Source: Deltaproteobacteria bacterium
GTDB lineage: Bacteria > Myxococcota_A > UBA9042
Reading direction: 5' to 3'
Assembly: GCA_016875335.1 (NCBI GenBank)
Contig: VGRO01000027.1
Location: 1 to 44,980 of the forward strand
Length of the DNA: 44,980 bases
Both the position numbers and the translations under genes were made by a program. The notes below the pieces were generated by a model, which was not told the origin of the DNA, made no database searches, and was given only the letters and a program-made list of their open reading frames with translations. Positions 15,849-23,911 of this stretch are shown piece by piece; the first letter of the stretch is position 1; each line of letters opens with the position of its first letter.

Positions 15849-16789
15849 GCCGTACCCGCCCACAGCGCTTCGCCGACTCCCAGACGAACCCCGCGGAGCA
15901 CGTCGGGCGCGGGCGCTTTGGCCTTGTTGGGGCGCTGCAACTGCGCAATGCCGAGTCGGCCGGCGCCGCAGCCCAACCAGACCCGATCGCGATCCATGGC
16001 GGCGATGCGCCCAACCGCAGCCTGCGCGTCGTCCCACAGCAAGCCGCCGGCCCCGACCTTCCAGTCCTCGCCGAGCACGGTGGCGAAAAGTGCCCCCGGC
16101 CACGGCTGCATGGCACGAACCTGGGCATGCAAGTGCTGGGCGGCGCGCGACAGGTCGAGGCAACCGTCGTCCTTGCGCAAGGGGGGCGCGAACGTTGCAA
16201 CGGCGTGGTCCTGCGGGCGTGCTTGCAGGCGGCCTGCCGTCAAGCCGGCCCAGCAGTCGACCAACAACCGGCCGCCGAGTTCGGCCAGACGGGCCTCCAC
16301 ATCCGGGGTGGTGTCCCCGTCGCCGAGCAGCAACTCGGCGCGCGCCAAAACGGGTCCCGTGTCCAGGCCCGCGTCCATCTGCATCAAGCACACGCCCGTC
16401 TGCGCATCGCCCGCGGCGATGGCCCGCGCAATCGGCGAGGCGCCCCGCCAACGCGGCAACAGGGAAGCGTGGACGTTGACACAACCCAGCCGCGGCGCGT
16501 CCAACACCTCCTGCGTCAGGATTCGCCCGTACGCAGCCACAATCGCGACATCGGCACGAAGGCTGCGCAGCCAAGCTGCCAGCGCGCCGTCGCGCACTTT
16601 GGTGGGCTGGTGCAGGGCCATGCCGCTTGCCCGCGCGAAAACGGCCGCTGCTGGGGAGACAAGCGTGTTGCCGCGGCCCGCTGGCTTGTCGGGCTGCGAA
16701 ACCACGGCGACCACATCCACGCCCGCGTCGACGAGGTGCCGCAGCACGGTCACCCCAAAGGGCGGCGACCCGAAAAACACCGTGCGCAT
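15845..16789 (-). CDS. fmt: methionyl-tRNA formyltransferase
   Basis: Formylates the amino group of initiator Met-tRNA using 10-formyl-tetrahydrofolate. 314 residues, normal length. The N-terminal formyltransferase fold shows FFGSPPFGVTVL, VVSQPDKPAGRG, the catalytic NVHASLLPRWRGASPI (Asn, His) and DAGLDTGPVL; a C-terminal OB-like domain follows. It is nine bases from def upstream and overlaps proC by four bases downstream, so the three genes form a compact operon. The def-fmt pairing is the common bacterial arrangement, because Def removes the formyl group that Fmt adds. Confidence 0.97.
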   Translation of the reverse strand: MRTVFFGSPPFGVTVLRHLVDAGVDVVAVVSQPDKPAGRGNTLVSPAAAVFARASGMALHQPTKVRDGALAAWLRSLRADVAIVAAYGRILTQEVLDAPRLGCVNVHASLLPRWRGASPIARAIAAGDAQTGVCLMQMDAGLDTGPVLARAELLLGDGDTTPDVEARLAELGGRLLVDCWAGLTAGRLQARPQDHAVATFAPPLRKDDGCLDLSRAAQHLHAQVRAMQPWPGALFATVLGEDWKVGAGGLLWDDAQAAVGRIAAMDRDRVWLGCGAGRLGIAQLQRPNKAKAPAPDVLRGVRLGVGEALWAGTA

Positions 16790-16797
16790 GGCCAGGT

Positions 16798-17370
16798 TCA
16801 GCTGATCTGTTGCGGCGGCTGCCGGCGGGCGCGCGCCTTTGCCCGGGCGGTCTTGTCGTCCAGCGCCTCGCGGTTCCTCCGATCGTAGTCCCGCAATGCC
16901 AATTGTCGCTTGAGCGGGCTCAGTCGATCGATGAAGGTGACGCCCTCCAGGTGGTCGTACTCGTGCTGTGCGCAGATCGCAACCATGCCGCGGCAGATGA
17001 TCTTGTGCGCCGCGCCTGTGCGGTCCTGGTAGTGCAATTCGATCTCATTGGCGCGCACCACGAACTCGAACACGCCGGGAAACGACAGGCAGCCCTCTTC
17101 AAACCGCACCTCGCCGCGCTTGGCGACGATGCGCGGGTTGACGATCTCCAGCAGGCCCGTCCGGGTGTTGTCGTCGATGTGCACGTCCATCAAGAAAAGG
17201 CGCCGCAGGTCGCCCACTTGGTTGGCTGCCAGTCCGATGCCTTCCGCCGTGGCCATGGTCTGGCCCATGTCGTCCAGCAGCTTGTGCAGGTCGGCGTCGA
17301 AGGCCGTGACCTCTTTGCACCGCTGGCGCAACACGGGATCGGGAAAGGTGACGACGGGCAGCACGGCCAT
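16798..17370 (-). CDS. def: peptide deformylase
   Basis: Removes the formyl group from the N-terminus of new proteins at the ribosome; an Fe(II)/Zn metallo-hydrolase. 190 residues. All three family motifs are present: GIGLAANQVG (44-53), EGCLSFPG with metal ligand C94, and QHEYDHLEG with ligands H136 and H140 and catalytic E137. A Lys/Arg/Ala-rich C-terminal tail follows. ATG 17370 fits the usual N-terminus (VVTFPDPVLRQ). First gene of the def-fmt-proC group; the coiled-coil gene upstream ends 20 bases ahead and may be on the same transcript. Confidence 0.97.
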   Translation of the reverse strand: MAVLPVVTFPDPVLRQRCKEVTAFDADLHKLLDDMGQTMATAEGIGLAANQVGDLRRLFLMDVHIDDNTRTGLLEIVNPRIVAKRGEVRFEEGCLSFPGVFEFVVRANEIELHYQDRTGAAHKIICRGMVAICAQHEYDHLEGVTFIDRLSPLKRQLALRDYDRRNREALDDKTARAKARARRQPPQQIS

Positions 17371-17390
17371 CGCGGACTCCGGGCAGGGGT

Positions 17391-17774
17391 TCAGCCCGCT
17401 TTTGCGCGGCGGGGCTTCTTGGCCTTGGCGGCAGGTGGTTCCTCGGTAGATTCGGCGTCTGGGCCTGTTTCGCCTTTCGTCGCGGCGAGGTCGGCCTGGG
17501 CCTCGGCCAGTTGCCCCTGCAGTTCGGCCAGGTGGTCCTCGAGGTCGCGAATCGAGCGCCTCAGTTTGGCGACGTCTTCGCGCGTGACCAGTTCCAGCGC
17601 GGTGGCCACGTCTTTGACCCGGCGCTCCAGGGCGTCGCGGGCCTCGGCGCGCAGGTTGATGGCCGTGACCACCGCCTGCTTGAGCTGCGGACTGCCGAGC
17701 ACGTTCATTGCCGCGTCCGACGCCAGCACCTTGCCGACCTGCTTGGCGGCGATGTCTTTGATCTGATTCAGCAT
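17391..17774 (-). CDS. small coiled-coil protein, phasin/UbiK-like
   Basis: 127 residues. An amphipathic N-terminal helix (QIKDIAAKQVGKVLAS) is followed by a long coiled coil at about 40-95 (LERRVKDVATALELVTREDVAKLRRSI-type heptads), then a Lys/Ala/Pro-rich tail. The LVTREDVAKL...LEDHLAEL pattern resembles the C-terminal coiled coil of UbiK/YqiC (BMFP) proteins and of some phasins, which act in ubiquinone synthesis or on storage granules; the similarity is too short to decide. ATG 17774 has GGAG six bases upstream, and longer in-frame starts read into the preceding intergenic region. Likely cytoplasmic. Confidence 0.7.
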   Translation of the reverse strand: MLNQIKDIAAKQVGKVLASDAAMNVLGSPQLKQAVVTAINLRAEARDALERRVKDVATALELVTREDVAKLRRSIRDLEDHLAELQGQLAEAQADLAATKGETGPDAESTEEPPAAKAKKPRRAKAG

Positions 17775-17865
17775 GTCAACTCCGTCGCCCGCCGTGCCGC
17801 GATTGGGGGCCGCGATGGGGCCGCCAAAGTAGCACGGGCAATCCCGCGCGCCACCCTTCGCTGCG

Positions 17866-19998
17866 TCAGAAGCACCCGCAAGCCTTGTAATCGGGGCAGC
17901 AGTCGCCGAACGTCGCGCACAGGCCGTCGCAATAGCAGCCGCCAGTACCGGTGCTGCCACACTTGCCCTTGCATGTTTTCAGCGGATTGACGCCGCAGGT
18001 GCCGCCCCCGGTGGACGGGCAAGCGGTGGCGTAGTCGGGGCAACAATCGCCCGCGGTCTTGCACGAGGCGTCGCACCAGCAGCCGCCGGACTTGGACTTG
18101 CCGCCGCACGATCCGGCGCAAGTGTTCTTGTTGGGGCACGGGCCACAATCCGCGGGACAGGTGCTGCACGTCTCGGTGGGTGCAGTGCACTTGCCGTCGC
18201 CGCATTTGGTCGTCCCGCCCCCTCCGCCACAGACCGCCTTGTAGTCCCCACAGCAATCCCCGGCGTTGGTGCACGCGGCGTCGCAGAAGCATGTGCCGTC
18301 CTTGGATGGGCCGCCGCAAGAACCGACGCACGAACCGCCGCCGCCGCAGGCGCCGCAGTCGCCCGGGCAATTCAGGCAGTTTTCGGTGGCCGGGTCGCAT
18401 TTTTTGTCGCCGCAATTGCCCTGGCACGGTCCGCAATCCTGCGGGCACGTCTTGCACGACTCGCCGAGCGGGTCGCACTTGCCGTCGCCGCACTTGGGCA
18501 CGTTGCCGCCTCCGCCGCACTGCGTGCCATAGTCGGCGCAGCAGTCCCCGTTCATCTGGCACACATCGTCGCAATAGCAACCGCCGGTTTGCTTGCCCGG
18601 CGAGCCACACTTGCCCTTGCACGTGCCCGCACCGCCGCCGCCGCAGCCCGGGATGGGGGTGTTCGAGCACATGCCCCCCAGGCACGAGTCGGTGGTACAC
18701 GGATTGCCGTCGTTGCACTGGGCACTGCTCGTGCACTTGGGGCCGCCGCCGCCGCCCGAGGTCGCGTTCTTGCAGACGTTGCTCACACACGTGTCGTCGG
18801 TGGCTGGATTGCTGTCGTCGCACTCGAAATCGTTGATGCAGCAGTCGGGCTTGGCCGTGTTGAAGCATTCTCCCGCCTTGCACTCGTCGGCGGTGCACGG
18901 GCTGAAGTCGTCGCAGTCCAGTGACGACTTGCAGCAGTCGGGTCCGGGCTGATGGTCGCAGGCTCCGTTCTGGCAGGTGTCGATGGTGCAGGTCTTGCCG
19001 TCGTCGCACTGCTTGTGCGTCACGCAGCAGCCGTCCCCTGCCGGCAGGTGCTGGCATTGGTACATCTCGCAACTGTCTAGCGTGCACGCCACGCCGTCGT
19101 CGCACGCGCTGGCGTCTTCGCAGCAGCCAGCCGAACTCGCACCCTTGAACTGGCAACTGCCCTTGTTGCAGGTGTCGACGCTGCACGGGTTGTCATCGTT
19201 GCATTCGGCGTCGGCCATGCAGCATCCGAGCTTGGTCTTGTGTTCACATCCGCCCGACACGCAGACGTCCGAGGTGCAGGTGTTGCTATCGTCGCAGTCG
19301 GCGTTGACCTTGCACTTGGCGATTGCCTTGAAAATACAGTGGTATTCCACGCATTTGCCGCTGGTCGCGCCGCTGGGATCGGCGCACTCGGCGTCGCTCG
19401 CACAGCAGTTCGGGTCGGGGTTGTTGGGGGTGACGAACTTGGCGTACGTGCAAAGGCCGCTCTTGCAGACGTTGGCGGTGCAACTGTTGCTGTCGTCGCA
19501 TTCGCTGGTCTTGGTGCAACTGCACGACGAATCGGACTTGATCGGGTGGTAGCAATGGCCGTTGACACACTTGTCGAGCGAACACGCAATCTTGTCGTCG
19601 CAGTCCTGGTCGACCTTGCACGCGCTGCCCGCCTTGCCGCTGCCGTCCTGTTCACCGACGGCGCCCGCACCGTCCGCGGGGGTCGTGGTCGGGGCGGTGT
19701 CGCCTTTGCCGCCCCCTGCGCTGCCTCCGTCTGCACCCCCTGACGCGTCCTTGCCAAAGCTGACCGGTGCCGCGCACTTGCCCGCCACGCAGGCCTGGCC
19801 TCCGCAGTCTGCAATCGACTTGCACCCTTTGGCTGCGCACTTGCCGTCGACGCAGTCCTGGCCGATCGGGCAATCGCCGGGCACGGCACATGCGATCGTC
19901 GCCGCAGAAACAGAAGCGCCGCCGCTGCTGTCCGAACCGCCGACGCAGGCCGACAGCGCGGCACAAAAGCTCGACATCACGAGGATTCGCTGGGTCAT
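17866..19998 (-). CDS. cysteine-rich lipoprotein with four somatomedin-B-like modules
   Basis: 710 residues with a lipoprotein signal (LSAC, C18). Parts in order: two short Cys motifs (about 37-75), a Gly/Ala/Thr linker (80-125), and about nine disulfide-type repeats of the form DxDCDD...C..D.C..G.C (127-450), as in myxobacterial dickkopf-like surface proteins. Next come alternating somatomedin-B-like modules and CGDGKC...ETCxTCPxDCG repeats. The four SMB-like modules (about 460-494, 557-590, 627-660, 676-707) share C-x3-C...CxCDxxC...GDCCxDYxxxC. The three CGDGKC repeats lie at about 503-551 and 599-621. All cysteines are probably in disulfides, so the protein is exported and surface-exposed. 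Ligand unknown; it heads a run of envelope genes on the same strand. Confidence 0.88.
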   Translation of the reverse strand: MTQRILVMSSFCAALSACVGGSDSSGGASVSAATIACAVPGDCPIGQDCVDGKCAAKGCKSIADCGGQACVAGKCAAPVSFGKDASGGADGGSAGGGKGDTAPTTTPADGAGAVGEQDGSGKAGSACKVDQDCDDKIACSLDKCVNGHCYHPIKSDSSCSCTKTSECDDSNSCTANVCKSGLCTYAKFVTPNNPDPNCCASDAECADPSGATSGKCVEYHCIFKAIAKCKVNADCDDSNTCTSDVCVSGGCEHKTKLGCCMADAECNDDNPCSVDTCNKGSCQFKGASSAGCCEDASACDDGVACTLDSCEMYQCQHLPAGDGCCVTHKQCDDGKTCTIDTCQNGACDHQPGPDCCKSSLDCDDFSPCTADECKAGECFNTAKPDCCINDFECDDSNPATDDTCVSNVCKNATSGGGGGPKCTSSAQCNDGNPCTTDSCLGGMCSNTPIPGCGGGGAGTCKGKCGSPGKQTGGCYCDDVCQMNGDCCADYGTQCGGGGNVPKCGDGKCDPLGESCKTCPQDCGPCQGNCGDKKCDPATENCLNCPGDCGACGGGGSCVGSCGGPSKDGTCFCDAACTNAGDCCGDYKAVCGGGGGTTKCGDGKCTAPTETCSTCPADCGPCPNKNTCAGSCGGKSKSGGCWCDASCKTAGDCCPDYATACPSTGGGTCGVNPLKTCKGKCGSTGTGGCYCDGLCATFGDCCPDYKACGCF
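17878..18621 (-). repeat. SMB-like / CGDGKC alternating module region
   Basis: This stretch encodes four somatomedin-B-like modules and three intervening CGDGKC...TCPxDCG repeats of the lipoprotein above. Module spacing is uneven (starts at about residues 460, 557, 627 and 676), and the modules differ at many non-Cys positions, so they are old duplications rather than fresh DNA repeats. Confidence 0.75.
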
Positions 19999-20143
19999 CG
20001 GCGGCTCTGGGCTGGGACGAACGCGCGCACGCCGGCCAGGACGCCGGCCCGCGGAGAGCCGCCCAGAATACGGGGTTTGCCCGGGGGCGGCAATGCGAAA
20101 CTGTGTACGAGGGTGACGGGCTTGTGGCCGGCCGGCCCCAGGT

Positions 20144-21514
20144 TCAGAATTTGCCGGAGATCGCGAACTGCAAGCCGAGGTTGGTCACGTCGAGCACCCG
20201 CAGCCGCTGGCCCACGGTGTCCACGGCCGGCAGGTACACCGGGCTGAACTCATTCTCTCCGGTGCTGTTGAACGCCGAGACCTTGTCGCGGCCGTCGAGG
20301 TCCACGCCGATGTCGCCGTAGGTGATGAAGTGCGGCGTCTCGCGAAAGTAGTTGAATCGCGCCGAGATCTGGAAGTACTGCACCGGCTGGTAGTGCAGGG
20401 CCCCCCATCCGCCAAACCGCGCATACGGTTCGACCTCGGTGATGCCGTCCGAGCGCACCGGTTTTCCCGTGACCGGGTCGAGCGCAGATTGCGAGTAGAG
20501 CACATTGTTGCAGCCCTCGCTCGGCTTGCACGGGTTGTTCGGCGACGCCAGCGCCTCCCAGATTTCGGTGTACTCGCGGCCCCGGTAGAAATACTCGAAG
20601 TTGACGCCCGCCTCGATTTCGAAGCGCTCCTCCTGCTTGGGGTTCTCCCAGGGAACCACGGTCAGGCCGAATTGCGTGCCGGCGTTGAACCCAGGCTCGA
20701 TGTAGCGCTGGGTCTTGCCGCGTTTTGTGAAAAGGCCCGAACTCGACCCCACCCGCGGGGTGGCATGAAAGCCCCAGAACGGCTCGAAGATGCGCAGCGC
20801 GCGCCGCGAGATGGTCGAGAACAGCCGGAACTCGTGCAGACCGTAGCCGACGCCGTCGTTGTCGGCCTTCATCGGCGTGCCGGTGGGCGCCGTGTACTCG
20901 AAACCGAACACCCAGGTCGGCTCCGAGGCGTCGCGATAGTAGTTGAACGGCGACCAGCGCAGGCCGAGCTTCAAGTCACCCAAGCCTGCACGCGAGGTGC
21001 TCTGGTAGGGGACCCTGAAAAGCGCGGAGCGGTCCGACGGCGTGCTGGTGGTGTTGTCCTTGGGCGGCAGGATGGTCGAATTGGCGCGCGACACGCCCGG
21101 CGAGAACTCGTGCTTCCAGTCGTCGCTGATCACCAGAGGCAGGACCGCATAGATTTCCAAATCCTTGTAGACGCCGAACCGGAAGTCGAAATGCAGCGCG
21201 TTGCGGATGCGCTGGTACTCCAACTCGCGGGCCAACACATAGCCGCTGCCGTTGGGGCACACCGAACCCAGCACGTCGTTCTTGAGGCAACGGGCTTGTC
21301 GGGCGATCGCCGATTCGCGGGTGTCCGAGGTGTAGCGCACCCGCACCGCCGCGTCGAACGGGTCGTTGTTGTCATCGTCCAGCGCGTCGAGCACGTCGGT
21401 GATTTCGACGGCGAGGACCGGATGGGCGGCGGAGGCAACGACCAGCGCGGTCGCGACCGCTACCCAGTTCGCCCCGCGCGAAGCCTCCCGAATCAAGGAC
21501 TGGATGGGCATCAT
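20144..21514 (-). CDS. outer-membrane beta-barrel protein
   Basis: 456 residues with a signal peptide (hydrophobic VAVATALVVASAAHPVLAVE, probable cleavage after an Ala about 35 residues in). The mature part consists of alternating amphipathic strands rich in Tyr/Phe/Arg (ALHFDFRFGVYKDLEIYAVLP, LGDLKLGLRWSPFNYY, AGVNFEYFYRGREY) and ends GLQFAISGKF, with the terminal aromatic typical of Bam substrates. A 16-18-strand barrel is likely; no porin family is assigned. ATG 21514 has AAGGA ahead; an in-frame ATG three bases on is possible. It follows a clear promoter (21576-21604). Cysteines at CLKNDVLGSVC and CKPSEGC suggest extracellular-loop disulfides. Confidence 0.82.
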   Translation of the reverse strand: MMPIQSLIREASRGANWVAVATALVVASAAHPVLAVEITDVLDALDDDNNDPFDAAVRVRYTSDTRESAIARQARCLKNDVLGSVCPNGSGYVLARELEYQRIRNALHFDFRFGVYKDLEIYAVLPLVISDDWKHEFSPGVSRANSTILPPKDNTTSTPSDRSALFRVPYQSTSRAGLGDLKLGLRWSPFNYYRDASEPTWVFGFEYTAPTGTPMKADNDGVGYGLHEFRLFSTISRRALRIFEPFWGFHATPRVGSSSGLFTKRGKTQRYIEPGFNAGTQFGLTVVPWENPKQEERFEIEAGVNFEYFYRGREYTEIWEALASPNNPCKPSEGCNNVLYSQSALDPVTGKPVRSDGITEVEPYARFGGWGALHYQPVQYFQISARFNYFRETPHFITYGDIGVDLDGRDKVSAFNSTGENEFSPVYLPAVDTVGQRLRVLDVTNLGLQFAISGKF

Positions 21515-21575
21515 GCTCGTTCCTTCGTGGCGCCGACGACCGACGTGATCGCGCAAGGGCCCGACGACCGCGCGG

Positions 21576-21604
21576 AGCATAGCCGCACGATCGGGGGGCC
21601 GCAA
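21576..21604 (-). promoter_or_regulatory. sigma-70-type promoter for the barrel protein gene
   Basis: Minus strand: -35 TTGCGG (21599-21604), a 17-base spacer and -10 TATGCT (21576-21581). The predicted start of transcription near 21569 gives a 5' leader of about 55 bases before ATG 21514. A matching TATGCT lies at 26502-26507 ahead of the lipoprotein gene starting 26417, so a shared promoter style is plausible. Confidence 0.5.
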
Positions 21605-22405
21605 CTATCGCAACAAGCGCGGCCCCCACGGCTGCGCCCGGCCTGTCGCGAGCGTCTGGCGGCGCAGGTCCAGGGCACCCGCTTCGCCCGCCGCGCCCCG
21701 CAGGCGCACGCGTTCAGGCAAGGGGATTCCCTGGATTTCCGCGACCTCCAGCCATTGCACCAGCGCCAGGGTCTTGCCGTGGCGATCGGTGACCTCGCCG
21801 ACCACCCAGCAGCCATGGCGCTTGGACACGCCGGCCTTGACGGGCGCGACGGCAGGGCCGGCCACGTACTCCGGCTTGCCGCGCAGCACGGCGATGTCGC
21901 CAAACTCGCCCTCCAACGTCGCGCTGTGCAACCCGGTCATCTCGAATGGCCCGAAAGCGGCCCACGGCACGCCCACGCCGGCCGCATCGGAAAAGAGGTC
22001 GGGCGGCGTGGCAACGACAGCCTTCGCGCCCGCCTTGCGCACCCACGCTTTGCCGCCGTGGACGACGAGGCCGGTCCCCTTGAGCGCGGCCGGGGCCTCG
22101 ATGCGCACGAGCAAGCTGCCCCCTGCGCCCGATTTCGTGGCCGGTTGGGCGCGCGCAACGGTCAGGCGCAACTCTTTGGCGCCGTCGCGGGCAAGCGGGT
22201 GATGCGCGGGCAGCCGGACGGCGTACGTTGCTTCCCATGGCACTGGCGCCGACGCCGCGCGCGCACCAGCGACAATCGCCTCGGCCCCACCGCGCCGCAG
22301 ATCGAGCCAATCGCGCGGCGTGCTGAATTCTTGCGCCACAAGGCCGGCGGGCAACGAGATTGCGAGGCACGCCACTGCTGCGATCGACAGCGACTTCAGG
22401 CGCAT
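21605..22405 (-). CDS. periplasmic LolA-like outer-membrane lipoprotein-sorting protein
   Basis: 266 residues with a cleavable signal peptide (SIAAVACLAISLPAGLVAQ). The mature sequence has the pattern of the LolA/LolB-like half-barrel family that carries lipoproteins or lipids across the periplasm: RDWLDLRRGGAEAIVAG, LRLTVARAQ, SLLVRIEAPAALKGTGLVV, GKAWVRKAG, then PWAAFGPFEMTG and WLEVAEIQGIPLPERVRLR. The combination of ALKGTG and a kinase-independent transport fold points to the LolA-like PF17131 group. The assignment rests on pattern recognition. The stop lies 91 bases upstream of the barrel start codon, and the barrel promoter sits at its end, so the two may be separately controlled. Confidence 0.65.
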   Translation of the reverse strand: MRLKSLSIAAVACLAISLPAGLVAQEFSTPRDWLDLRRGGAEAIVAGARAASAPVPWEATYAVRLPAHHPLARDGAKELRLTVARAQPATKSGAGGSLLVRIEAPAALKGTGLVVHGGKAWVRKAGAKAVVATPPDLFSDAAGVGVPWAAFGPFEMTGLHSATLEGEFGDIAVLRGKPEYVAGPAVAPVKAGVSKRHGCWVVGEVTDRHGKTLALVQWLEVAEIQGIPLPERVRLRGAAGEAGALDLRRQTLATGRAQPWGPRLLR

Positions 22406-22418
22406 GGCGTGCGGCAGG

Positions 22419-23858
22419 TCACGGAGAATCGGGCTTGGCCAGATTGACCTGCACGGTGCCGACGGCGCCCTCGGCCGCCGCTGTGTCGCCGCGGGTCAGC
22501 AGGTACAGGCCGCCGCCGATGAGGCCCGCGCCCGCGGCCACCGCCGTCCAGAACCACCATTGGCTCGTCACCGCCTTCTTCTTTTTGCCCTCGTCATCGT
22601 CCGGGAAAAGCGGGGCATTCGGGTCGCCGCCCGCCGTATCGCCGGCCTTGCGCGCGCCGGTCGTGACCACAGCGCTCTGCCGCAGGTCCAGTGGCGCAGT
22701 TTGCGGATCCGCGCCGAGCCTGGCGCCGCTGACCTCGGCCACGAATTCGCCGATGTGGTCGAAGTAGTTGGCGTCTTTTTCCGCGCTGCCCTCGGCCTTG
22801 CGGAAGGTGCCGTCGGCCGACAGGAAGTAGCCTTCGAGCTTGGTCGCCTTCTTGTCGCTCGCCTGGCGCAACACCAGCATCTGGTCGGCGCCGAGTTGAT
22901 TGCGCAATTCGCGCATCCGATCCTCGACCACGCTGGGCTGCTTGAAGTTGGTGGCGAGCACCGCCCGGCCTTGCTCGAGGTCCGGCCCGAACGGCGCCTG
23001 CTTGAGGTCGAATTCGACCGCGGTGCTCTTGCCAGCGACCACCTCGACGAAGCGCCGCTCGCCAAACATGCCGCTCTGCCGCACCGTGATGCGGTGGACC
23101 CCGACGGGCAGGCTGTTGGCCTGGGCGGTGCCGGCGCCGCGCCACTGACCGTCGATCCAAATGTCTGCCTTGCCGCCGCGCGCTGCGATCTTGAGATCGC
23201 CGGTCTGCCCCTTTTGGACCATCTGTTTGCAGGCATTGAAAAGTTCCTTGGCCTGCCCGCCGTAGGCGGCGTACTCCTCCTCGGCCTGGGCCGGCACCAG
23301 CACCAGCGACTTGACCAGCGCATCGCGGGCAGGCACCAATTCGCCCGTCGCCAGCAGGGCGAGACCCTGGGCCTTGTACAGTCGCGCATACAGCCGTTCG
23401 TCGCCGGCCATCGCTTGGTCCTTGAGCTTGGCGACCGCGGCGCCGATGCGCTCCTGTGCCTGCTTGGGCGTGCGCAGCAAGAGCGCGCGCAACGCGTTCT
23501 CGACCAGGTCGGCCGCAGCCGCCTCGACGTCGAGACCGGCGCCCTCGACGTTGGCGATCGGCGACAGCGGGAAAAGACGTACGGTATCGAGCCGCCCCGT
23601 GCCTTCGGCCAGCAGGCGCTCGACGGCCTCGGCGTCGTCGCCGGCCTTCTTCTGGGTCGCCACCACCACCACGGCCAGGGTCGAGTTCACCCCCGCCTGG
23701 GCGCGCGCCGACGCCAGGTAGTGGCCCGTCTGCGCGACGTGCAGCCACGCGACCGGGTCGGCGACCGACAGCGCTGCAAGGACGGCCAGGACCGTCGTGC
23801 CGAAGCGGCGGCGGGCGCGCGGGGCGGCAGGCGATCCGGCGGCGAAATGGAGGTGCAT
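22419..23858 (-). CDS. PEGA-domain protein with signal peptide and C-terminal membrane segment
   Basis: 479 residues. A hydrophobic N-terminal segment (FGTTVLAVLAALSVADPVAWL) acts as a signal or anchor. The middle, about residues 60-215, is helical and TPR-like (LYARLYKAQGLALLATGELVPARDALVKSL). A PEGA domain follows (GDLKIAARGGKADIWIDGQWRG, LPVGVHRITVRQSG, FVEVVAGKSTAVEF), then a domain with a long disordered linker and a Lys-rich patch (EGKKKK). A C-terminal membrane helix (WFWTAVAAGAGLIGGGLYLL) comes last. PEGA domains bind or rest on cell-surface structures. ATG 23858 is preferred to the longer frame, whose extra codons overlap the end of the Kelch-like gene. Gaps of 13 and 53 bases to its neighbours suggest one transcript. 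Confidence 0.75.
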   Translation of the reverse strand: MHLHFAAGSPAAPRARRRFGTTVLAVLAALSVADPVAWLHVAQTGHYLASARAQAGVNSTLAVVVVATQKKAGDDAEAVERLLAEGTGRLDTVRLFPLSPIANVEGAGLDVEAAAADLVENALRALLLRTPKQAQERIGAAVAKLKDQAMAGDERLYARLYKAQGLALLATGELVPARDALVKSLVLVPAQAEEEYAAYGGQAKELFNACKQMVQKGQTGDLKIAARGGKADIWIDGQWRGAGTAQANSLPVGVHRITVRQSGMFGERRFVEVVAGKSTAVEFDLKQAPFGPDLEQGRAVLATNFKQPSVVEDRMRELRNQLGADQMLVLRQASDKKATKLEGYFLSADGTFRKAEGSAEKDANYFDHIGEFVAEVSGARLGADPQTAPLDLRQSAVVTTGARKAGDTAGGDPNAPLFPDDDEGKKKKAVTSQWWFWTAVAAGAGLIGGGLYLLTRGDTAAAEGAVGTVQVNLAKPDSP

Positions 23859-23911
23859 GGTGTGCTCGCTGGGTGCATGGGCCGTGGCCGGCCGGGTGGG
23901 CGCGGCGGGTC

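Noticed and set aside
20330-22447. A 705-codon plus-strand frame opposite the barrel and LolA-like genes
   Set aside because: Compositionally it is the Arg/Val-rich complement typical of antisense frames; the minus-strand genes have signal peptides and strand patterns.
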